A stretch of DNA of 7,528 bases from a bacterium. GTDB lineage: Bacteria > Armatimonadota > Zipacnadia > Zipacnadales > Zipacnadaceae. The stretch covers positions 1 to 7,528 of the forward strand of contig JAUWJN010000112.1 in NCBI GenBank assembly GCA_030607655.1. Reading direction: 5' to 3'. The notes under the pieces were generated by a model, which did no database searches, had not been told where the DNA came from, and saw only the letters and a list, made by a program, of their open reading frames with translations. The position numbers and the translations under genes are program-made. Positions 1 through 5,662 of the stretch are shown here, in pieces (the first letter of the stretch is position 1; each line of letters opens with the position of its first letter).

Positions 1-227
1 CGCGTGCGGAGGTGGTCTTCGCGGGGCGATATGAAGACCTGGGTCTTCTGGGCAAGGCGGCGGAAGGCGCGGCACAAGTGGATAATGCGGTCGCGGTCAC
101 GTTGGAAGATAGTACGGACCGGACAGGCCGGCTCGGGCCGTAGGCGTCCCGCCGACTCAGCGCTCAGAGTGGCAAAAGGACTGAGGTAGGCGTGCTCGCG
201 TTCTTCGATTTGCTCTCGAATAGTCAT
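1..227 (-). CDS. dgt: dGTP triphosphohydrolase-like protein (N-terminus, partial)
   Basis: Read on the minus strand from the ATG at 227-225, this open frame gives about 75 residues and runs off the window edge. It begins MTIREQIEEREHAYLSPFA and contains FQRDRDRIIH, CRAFRRL, KTQVFISP and DHLRTR, in the order seen at the N-terminus of dGTPase-like HD-domain proteins (consensus RDRDRIIHSKAFRRL, KTQVF, GDHYRTRLTHTLEV). The metal-binding HD residues lie beyond the edge. The family hydrolyses dGTP or other dNTPs to the nucleoside and triphosphate in the cytoplasm, affecting dNTP pools. The start is supported by family alignment; no strong Shine-Dalgarno sequence precedes it. One oddity is IIH-LC-RAFRRL, which is one residue longer than the usual IIHSKAFRRL. 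The gene is divergent from the polysaccharide cluster and probably functionally unrelated. Family assignment is firm; activity cannot be judged from the fragment. Confidence 0.85.
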   Translation of the reverse strand, partial: MTIREQIEEREHAYLSPFATLSAESAGRLRPEPACPVRTIFQRDRDRIIHLCRAFRRLAQKTQVFISPREDHLRT

Positions 228-251
228 AAGAGGTAGGATGGATCAGCAGGT

Positions 252-279
252 CTGTGGAGCACAGTAGTTTGTATACTGT
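252..279. promoter_or_regulatory. Overlapping dyads, candidate operator in the divergent intergenic region
   Basis: Two perfect inverted repeats share bases: CTGTG-N3-CACAG (252-264) and ACAGTA-N7-TACTGT (261-279). The half-site CTGT/ACAG therefore occurs three times in 28 bases. The block covers the predicted start point (about 278) and early transcribed region of the dgt-like gene, a usual place for a repressor site, and lies 144 bases before the export-protein ATG. Half-sites resemble the gammaproteobacterial LexA halves (CTGT...ACAG), but the spacing (5 rather than 8) does not fit that operator. The binding protein is unknown. Confidence 0.3.
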
Positions 280-284
280 ACATA

Positions 285-311
285 ATTATACCACGAAAGC
301 AGGCCTGGCAA
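285..311 (-). promoter_or_regulatory. Candidate sigma-70-type promoter for the dgt-like gene
   Basis: On the minus strand TTGCCA (311-306) is followed after 15 bases by TATAAT (290-285), itself preceded by TGG, giving an extended -10 (TGGTATAAT, 293-285). The -10 is a perfect match and the -35 matches five of six bases. The 15-base spacer is short but tolerable with an extended -10. Transcription would start near 278, about 50 bases before the dgt ATG. This is a motif reading only. Confidence 0.4.
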
Positions 312-380
312 CAGCCACGAAGGATAAGGCGGGCGATGGGGCGAGGGAAGGAATGTAAGGGCGGCAGGCGAATGAATATT

Positions 381-410
381 TGCTATAAAGAAAATTACTA
401 TTCGAAAGGA
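381..410 (+). promoter_or_regulatory. Candidate extended -10 promoter and ribosome binding site of the export gene
   Basis: TGCTATAAA (381-389) is an extended -10 element (TGn plus TATAAA, five of six to consensus) inside an AT-rich stretch (about 373-420) that contrasts with the GC-rich coding DNA around it. No convincing -35 precedes it. AAAGGA (405-410) lies 12 bases before the ATG at 423. If transcription starts near 396, only the ATG at 423 can be used, which supports the start chosen for the export gene. Confidence 0.35.
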
Positions 411-422
411 ACCATAACCACT

Positions 423-3116
423 ATGCCCTGGCTACGATGGACAGCGGCGGTAGTGCTATCCTGGGCCTTGCTGGCCGGGTGGGCGTTATACCAGCCGGCG
501 GTGACTGCGGTCTACGCGCAGGTGGAGGGTGTGGGTGAAGCCGCCCCGCCCCCGGCTGCGACGGGTCCGGTTGAGGACGGAGGCGTAGAGGTGGGGTTGG
601 TAGCGGAAGAAGTTGAGGGCGAATTGGTTGAGTTTCGCGCGTGGGAAAGGCTCGCCGAGGATTGGGAGTTGCCTGAGGAGATGCGGCTGGAGAACCTGAA
701 GCGGTTTGGGGAGGCCCTTTTTGCGCGGGCCGAAGGGGAAGAGCCGCGGCTACTGAATATGCCGGTCTCGCCGCAGTATATTGTCGGCCCGGGCGACGAG
801 CTAACGATTCGGGTGTGGGGCGAGGGCATCGAACACCTTAATACTACCGCGCTCATATCATCCGAGGGCATGATTTACCTGCCGCTACTAGGCGAGATAT
901 CGGTTGCCGGAAAAGCGCTGGGCGTAGTACGGGATACAATCGAAAAGGGAATGAGTGCGTTCTATACTGCCAGTCAGACATCGGTAGTCATCAGCAGCAC
1001 CCGCGTAGTCACGGTCTATGTTACTGGAGATGTAATCAATCCGGGGCGCTATGGCCTTGATGGTACTGCGACAGTGCTGACTGCACTCTATATGGCGGGT
1101 GGCCCTACTGCGGCTGGTTCGCTGCGAAGAATTCGCTTGATACGCAGGCAACAAGAGCCGATTGAAATTGATCTGTATCCCTATCTGCTGGCAGGTGAAC
1201 CTCTGGATGAGGTGCTCTTGGAGACGGGGGATACCGTTTTCGTGGGCGCGGTTGGCGATGAGATCGGTGTGGCGGGGGTGGTGCGGCGTCCGCGGCGGTA
1301 TGAAGTGACCGGGCCGGTCAACTGTTGGGAGGCAATAAAGCTGGCGGGGGGCCTGGCCGCCGAAGGTTCCCGTAAAGACGTGAGGGTTTGGCGGGTTGAT
1401 GATCATCAGCGGCAGGTAGTAATCAATGTGGCGCTGGCGGAGGCGGGTGCAGATGGCGGGGATTTGGTGTTGCAGACAGGGGACGTTGTAGTGGTCGCGC
1501 CGGTGGACAGGATGCCGGAAAATGCGGCGCGCATCAGCGGCGCGGTACGCCGCGCCGGCGTCTACGAGGTCGAAGAAGGTATGACCATCGGGGCGCTGAT
1601 TGCGGCGGCGGGCGGCCTGGACGAGGGGGCTTACCTGGGCTATGGGCAAATTCGGAGATTGGACGAACGTCGGCAACACCACTACGAGAGTTTTTCAGTG
1701 CAAGAGGCGCTGGATAAGCGCGCAGATTCAGTGGTCGTAAAGCCATACGACGCAGTTTATCTCTACTACCGCCAGGACGTCACGCCAATCACATACGTGC
1801 GTATCACGGGGCCGGTGGCAAATCCCGGGGAGTATGAATGGGTAGCGGATATGCGCGTCAGGGATCTGGTCGTGCAAAGCGGAGGCGTGACCGACGATGC
1901 ATACCTCGCGCAGGGCCGGTTGCTGCGGTTGGAGCCAGACGGGGACCGGAGCATCTTGAAGATAGAGTTGCAAAAAGCACTGGCGGATGCCCCGGAGAGT
2001 AATCGTAGGCTTGAGCCCGGTGATATTCTGGAGGTAATTCCTCGGGGGGAGCCGAGGATGGTTCACGTCGCGGGCCTGGTGCGAGAGCCGGGTGACTACG
2101 AACGATTCGAGGGAATGAGAGCGAGCGACTTGATCTTCGCGGCCGGCGGGTTAGCGCCAGGTGCCGGCGACACCGTCGAGTATGCGCGGGGCTGGCAGAC
2201 GGGCATGGCAAGAATACAGGAATTGAAACTACACGTAGGGCCAGGGAGTCAATTCAGGGTAGAGCCAGATGTGGTGCTAGGCAACGACGACCAAATTGCA
2301 CTGTTGGGTCTGGGAGATTTCTGGGAGCAGCCGCCCGTAGTGAGAGTGGAGGGGCAGGTCGAAAAGCCCGGTGCATATATTCTGCTGAGCAGCGCCAAGA
2401 AGGATGAGACGCTATACGATCTGCTGCAGAGAGCGGGTCCGCTACTGGATAATGCCAATCCTGACGGCATCATAATATATCGGCCCAGCGAGCGAGCGCT
2501 GGCCACCGGGCAGCGCCAGAATCTGGAGCAGATCGTGGCTATGTACAATCGCGAAGCTGTCCGTGCTGCTGTGGTAGAGGAGGGGGCAGAAGCCGAGCAT
2601 GCGGTGATGACCGAGCAAGTAGCGGCGAACGTCGGGCAGGTGCTGGCTGGCGATGGCGGTTTGGCCATAGTTGTGCCGCCTCGGCGGCTTAGCCTGTCAG
2701 CATGGGTAACGGGGATTCCGGTCGAAGGGAGCAGGTTGTTGGAAAGCAATGGGGTGGAGGAAAATGTGCCGCTGCGGTCCTGGGATACAATTGTAGTGCC
2801 AGAGTTGCAGAACACGGTGGCAGTATTGGGCGCGGTTATCCGACCAGGCAAGGTGCCGTACCGCGAAGAGGCGGGGATTGATCAATACATAGGTATGGTC
2901 GGTGGCGTGGCTGATGACGCAGATGTAAGGCGGGCGGTAGTAGTGCGTGCCAATAGCGCAGCTTATCGGCGTGACCGGGTGAAAGAGATAAGACCTGGCG
3001 ATGTGATCATCGTGCCTTCGCATTATATGGTACGCACAGTTCGGACGGATACCACACTGGAGCGAGTTCTGAGGGCACTGGGCAGCGTCGCGGCCACTTT
3101 CCTGGTGCTTAACTAA
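423..3116 (+). CDS. Polysaccharide export protein with multiple SLBB repeats (Wza-like, long form)
   Basis: This 897-residue protein likely forms the periplasmic and outer-membrane channel that exports the finished polymer. Residues 1-32 read as a signal peptide (MPWLRW, hydrophobic core, likely cut in TAVYA|QVEG); no lipobox cysteine is visible, unlike E. coli Wza. An acidic, Pro/Ala-containing linker and an LKRFGEALF motif lead into the Poly_export domain, whose signature YIVGPGDEL has GPGDE at 122-126. SLBB-like units, each built on a (V/I)xGxVxxPGxY...AGG pattern, begin near residues 198, 280, 369, 458, 546, 639 and 799; the sixth and seventh are divergent. A helical insert (about 690-798) separates the last two, as in other long members. 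The C-terminal 20 residues (TLERVLRALG to FLVLN) are hydrophobic or amphipathic. I chose 423 because the signal peptide, AAAGGA site and AT-rich promoter-like DNA sit there; an upstream in-frame ATG at 336 would add 29 residues. It heads the plus-strand cluster. Confidence 0.9.
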   Translation: MPWLRWTAAVVLSWALLAGWALYQPAVTAVYAQVEGVGEAAPPPAATGPVEDGGVEVGLVAEEVEGELVEFRAWERLAEDWELPEEMRLENLKRFGEALFARAEGEEPRLLNMPVSPQYIVGPGDELTIRVWGEGIEHLNTTALISSEGMIYLPLLGEISVAGKALGVVRDTIEKGMSAFYTASQTSVVISSTRVVTVYVTGDVINPGRYGLDGTATVLTALYMAGGPTAAGSLRRIRLIRRQQEPIEIDLYPYLLAGEPLDEVLLETGDTVFVGAVGDEIGVAGVVRRPRRYEVTGPVNCWEAIKLAGGLAAEGSRKDVRVWRVDDHQRQVVINVALAEAGADGGDLVLQTGDVVVVAPVDRMPENAARISGAVRRAGVYEVEEGMTIGALIAAAGGLDEGAYLGYGQIRRLDERRQHHYESFSVQEALDKRADSVVVKPYDAVYLYYRQDVTPITYVRITGPVANPGEYEWVADMRVRDLVVQSGGVTDDAYLAQGRLLRLEPDGDRSILKIELQKALADAPESNRRLEPGDILEVIPRGEPRMVHVAGLVREPGDYERFEGMRASDLIFAAGGLAPGAGDTVEYARGWQTGMARIQELKLHVGPGSQFRVEPDVVLGNDDQIALLGLGDFWEQPPVVRVEGQVEKPGAYILLSSAKKDETLYDLLQRAGPLLDNANPDGIIIYRPSERALATGQRQNLEQIVAMYNREAVRAAVVEEGAEAEHAVMTEQVAANVGQVLAGDGGLAIVVPPRRLSLSAWVTGIPVEGSRLLESNGVEENVPLRSWDTIVVPELQNTVAVLGAVIRPGKVPYREEAGIDQYIGMVGGVADDADVRRAVVVRANSAAYRRDRVKEIRPGDVIIVPSHYMVRTVRTDTTLERVLRALGSVAATFLVLN

Positions 3117-3128
3117 AGGTCCACGAAG

Positions 3129-3157
3129 TCTGGCCGGGGGGCGAAGTAGTGGCCAGA
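3129..3157 (+). other. Inverted repeat just after the export gene
   Basis: TCTGGCC (3129-3135) and GGCCAGA (3151-3157) form a perfect 7-bp stem around a 15-base, G-rich loop, starting 12 bases after the stop codon of the export gene. No T-run follows on either strand, so it is not a standard intrinsic terminator. It could be a 3'-end stabilising hairpin or a chance repeat. Confidence 0.3.
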
Positions 3158-3255
3158 GAAGAGCCAAAAGCAGAGGGCGTTCTGCCGCTGCGGCGATTCC
3201 ATCCATAGAAGGAGCGGCCTCAAACAGCTTGCACCCGGCGGTTCGGCGTTAGAGT

Positions 3256-3287
3256 GCCGAGGACAGGAAGGAGGTACGGGTCCTGGC
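3256..3287 (+). promoter_or_regulatory. Hairpin presenting the Shine-Dalgarno sequence of the sugar transferase gene
   Basis: GCC(G)AGGAC (3256-3264) can pair with GTCCTGGC (3280-3287): eight base pairs with G3259 bulged out. The 15-base loop (3265-3279) contains AAGGAGGT (3268-3275), a near-perfect Shine-Dalgarno sequence. This site is 16 bases from the ATG at 3292, farther than usual; the 3' arm of the stem lies between them. The loop also holds two tandem AGGA units after ACAGGA, which resembles the ANGGA-in-a-loop sites bound by CsrA/RsmA proteins. Pairing is seen directly; any regulatory role is inference. Confidence 0.4.
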
Positions 3288-3291
3288 TGCG

Positions 3292-3987
3292 ATGTCGGCA
3301 TGCGAGGGAATGACAAGCAATAGACCAGTGGAGCGGCCCGACAAAGCCTCCATCGGCATTCATTGGTGGCCCCGGCAAGGCCTATACAATAAATACCTGA
3401 AGCGAATAGTGGACGTCGCGTTTACTCTCCTGTTGGTTCCTCCCGCCGTGGCGGTCATTGGTGTGTGTGCGGTGTTTGTGAAAATGTTCATGCCTGGGCC
3501 AGTGTTCTACCGCCAGGAGCGAGTGGGGCACAACGGCGAGAGATTCTACCTTACTAAGCTGCGCACGATGGTCCCTGATGCCGAAGAGAGAACCGGGCCA
3601 GTCTGGGCCGTGGCGGGCGACCCCCGCGTTACGCCGCTGGGAAGAATGCTGCGCAGGACGAGGATAGACGAATTGCCTCAGCTTTTCCAGGTACTGAAGG
3701 GGGAGATGTCTTTGGTGGGTCCGCGACCAGAGCGCCCGCATTTTGTAAGCAGGCTAGCCGAAGAGCTGCCCTCCTATCTTGATCGGTTAACCGTGCGGCC
3801 GGGCATAACCGGCTGGGCGCAGGTGAATCGCTGTTCCGAGAATTGCTTTGAGGATATCTACGAGAAACTGCGGTATGATTTGTACTATGTGCGGCACATG
3901 TCGGGGCCATTAGACCTGGAGATATTGCGAAGAACGGTAGGTGTGGTACTTGGCTTCGGCGGTAGCTCCAAACCACACCGCGATTAG
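3292..3987 (+). CDS. Bacterial sugar transferase (undecaprenyl-phosphate phosphoglycosyl transferase)
   Basis: This 231-residue membrane protein probably transfers a sugar 1-phosphate from a nucleotide sugar to undecaprenyl phosphate, the first step in building the repeat unit at the inner membrane. Its size matches the single-domain, monotopic class (PglC-like or WecA-unrelated PssY/ExoY type) without the extra N-terminal membrane domain of WbaP. Visible motifs: YLKRIVD at 35-41, a hydrophobic segment at 42-63 broken by P50-P51 (a re-entrant helix in PglC), GPVFYRQERVG at 69-79, KLRTM at 89-93, DPRVTPLGRMLRRT at 110-123, the catalytic Asp-Glu pair in IDELPQL (D126, E127), KGEMSLVGPRPERP at 136-149, and RPGITGWAQVN at 169-179. 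The usual tyrosine after VNGR is replaced by RCSENC. Sugar specificity cannot be read. The ATG at 3292 is 16 bases after AAGGAGGT; a CTG at 3283 would have ideal spacing, so the start is not fully settled. A 175-base gap separates it from the export gene. Confidence 0.93.
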   Translation: MSACEGMTSNRPVERPDKASIGIHWWPRQGLYNKYLKRIVDVAFTLLLVPPAVAVIGVCAVFVKMFMPGPVFYRQERVGHNGERFYLTKLRTMVPDAEERTGPVWAVAGDPRVTPLGRMLRRTRIDELPQLFQVLKGEMSLVGPRPERPHFVSRLAEELPSYLDRLTVRPGITGWAQVNRCSENCFEDIYEKLRYDLYYVRHMSGPLDLEILRRTVGVVLGFGGSSKPHRD

Positions 3988-4157
3988 GTTCTTTTTGGTG
4001 CTCTTTTGAGGGCGAGCTATGCGGTGGGAGTAGGTGGCCGAAGGATGATAGTGAACAGCGAATGCTTGGCGGTGCTGTCCCGGCCGCCTGGGTTGTTATC
4101 TTTTAATGACACTGCCAGATGCAATGCTAGGGCGAAGGGTCTCGGCGAGAGGAAGAT

Positions 4158-5600
4158 ATGCTGGTCTCAGAAGTGAGAAGCGAAGCTCAACGGATAGAGC
4201 AATTTCTCGATTGGCTAAACTGGCGGCGCATTGTCGAGCTTAGCCTATTGGGGGCCGCGCTGATCGGAGTGGCGGTTTTTGTCTTTGCACCCCGCCGATA
4301 CTCGGCTACGACTTCCTTGTTGCTGAGCGAGCGTCCGGATGTGATGACCACACTGACCGGGCAAGCTGCCCAAAGTTTGGCCGCGGGCGGCCTGGTGAGT
4401 TTCATGGGACAGGGTGGCCCACTAGCAAGGCTGGAGGCTATTTTCCAGAGCCGGAGCATCGGGATGCAACTAGTGCACAAGCACAAGCTGGCCCAACGCC
4501 TGGCCCTGGACGAAGAGAAAACACTAGGGGCGCTGGCGGAAATGACCCGTATCAAGTCCCTAAAGCAAGCGGGGCTTAAGATAGGGGTCACCTGCCGTGG
4601 GCCATCCCGACTCTGGTCGTGGCTCGGTCTGAGATATACCTTTGGTACCGAAGAGGCTAAGAACCTATGCGCGGACCTGGCCAATGACTACGTGGATGCT
4701 TTGGATACGTATGTCACCGAGACCAGTGTACAGCAGGCGCGGGAGACGCGCCAGTTTATTGCCCAGCGGCTGAAAGATGTGGAAGAGGGGCTCGAGCAGA
4801 CAGAAGATCGCCTGGAGGAACTTCAAACCGGATATGGGCTCATAGACCCAGACAGCAAGGCCGGTCAGCTCATCCACCAAACTGAAGCCATGAATCAGGC
4901 GTGGGCAGAGGCCACAGCACTGGTCGAGGGGTTAGACCATTCGCTGCACAGCGCGCGCGCGCAGTTGGCCCACGAAGATGCCATGCGCATCGCTCAGGAG
5001 GTTACCGCCCGCAATCCTGTCATCGCTAAGTTAGAGGAGAAGCTTGCCAATTTGGAGACCGAGTTAGCCACGGAGCGGGAGGCGGGCAAATCGCGCCTGC
5101 ACCCGGACGTCGAGCAGATGGAAGCAGCTATTGGTAGTATTGAACGGCAACTTGAGGACGTGCAAGGAGAAGTGCGACAGCAAGTCTCACGCCAGACCAA
5201 TCCCACCTACGATGCACTTATGAGCAAAACGATTGGTCTGGAGGTGGAGCTGGCCGGAACCCGAGCGCGGAAAGCAACCTACCAGGCCCAACTTCATGAG
5301 GTTGAAGCAAAGTTGGCTGAGCTGCCCCCGGTAATGCGCGAGTACGTCCGGCTATCCCGCCAGCGCCAATTGCAGGCAGAGCTGTTGACTACCCTGGCCA
5401 CACGCTTGGAGCTGGCGGCCATCGAGGAACAGCGCGAAAGCAGTGGCAGATTCGAGGTGCTCGATGCCGCGGTGCCGCCACTGCGCAAGTCGGGGCCTTC
5501 GAGTGTGCGTAGCGCGGGCGTGACTTTCGTGCTGCTGGTTACGGCCCTGGGCCTGATTTGGGGCTACCGACGCGGGATATTTGCCAGCGAGATTGAATAG
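4158..5600 (+). CDS. Wzz/GNVR-type polysaccharide chain-length or co-polymerase protein
   Basis: This 480-residue inner-membrane protein has the layout of a polysaccharide co-polymerase: a first membrane segment at about 25-44 (IVELSLLGAALIGVAVFVF) followed by the APRRYSA start of the Wzz domain, a large periplasmic part rich in coiled coil (about 195-235 and 255-390), the GNVR-like stretch LPPVMREYVRLSRQ to LATRLELAAIEE (389-423), a proline-rich pre-membrane part (PPLRKSGP, 440-447) and a second membrane segment at about 453-468. The tail after it is only about 12 residues, so there is no fused BY-kinase domain and no tyrosine-rich tail; a separate kinase may exist outside the window. Such proteins oligomerise and control polymer length, working with Wzy and the export channel. 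GAGAGGAAG (4147-4155) is a well-spaced ribosome binding site for the ATG. A 170-base gap separates it from the sugar transferase gene. A (GC)6 run at 4951-4962 lies in the coiled-coil part. Confidence 0.9.
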   Translation: MLVSEVRSEAQRIEQFLDWLNWRRIVELSLLGAALIGVAVFVFAPRRYSATTSLLLSERPDVMTTLTGQAAQSLAAGGLVSFMGQGGPLARLEAIFQSRSIGMQLVHKHKLAQRLALDEEKTLGALAEMTRIKSLKQAGLKIGVTCRGPSRLWSWLGLRYTFGTEEAKNLCADLANDYVDALDTYVTETSVQQARETRQFIAQRLKDVEEGLEQTEDRLEELQTGYGLIDPDSKAGQLIHQTEAMNQAWAEATALVEGLDHSLHSARAQLAHEDAMRIAQEVTARNPVIAKLEEKLANLETELATEREAGKSRLHPDVEQMEAAIGSIERQLEDVQGEVRQQVSRQTNPTYDALMSKTIGLEVELAGTRARKATYQAQLHEVEAKLAELPPVMREYVRLSRQRQLQAELLTTLATRLELAAIEEQRESSGRFEVLDAAVPPLRKSGPSSVRSAGVTFVLLVTALGLIWGYRRGIFASEIE

Positions 5601-5662
5601 TATCCGCCCCTGCTTTTTTGGCCACGTATTGTCCCGAATCGTCGGGCTTGCAGCTGAGCGTA

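Noticed and set aside
4..189. Plus-strand open frame of 61 codons
   Set aside because: It is the antisense shadow of the dgt-like gene, whose minus-strand translation matches a known family.
252..264. LexA box of the E. coli type
   Set aside because: The half-sites CTGT and ACAG are separated by 5 bases, not 8, so it does not match that operator; kept only as a general dyad.
888..1682. Minus-strand open frame of 264 codons inside the export gene
   Set aside because: The product is low-complexity and His/Arg/Pro-rich with no recognisable motif, and the plus strand encodes clear SLBB repeats throughout.
2249..2851. Minus-strand open frame of 200 codons inside the export gene
   Set aside because: A Ser/Thr-rich shadow of the coding strand with no family motif or ribosome binding site of note.
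3117..3291. c-di-GMP riboswitch in the gap before the sugar transferase gene
   Set aside because: Expected in principle for exopolysaccharide genes, but no recognisable GEMM conserved core was seen on reading the gap.
4045..4176. Small open frame of 43 codons before the Wzz gene, overlapping its start
   Set aside because: GAAGG directly abuts its ATG, so the ribosome site is too close, and the peptide has no recognisable feature. A leader peptide is possible but not supported.
4951..4962. (GC)6 dinucleotide run in the Wzz gene as a possible phase-variation tract
   Set aside because: Only six units, in a GC-rich coiled-coil coding region, and the frame is intact; chance is enough to explain it.
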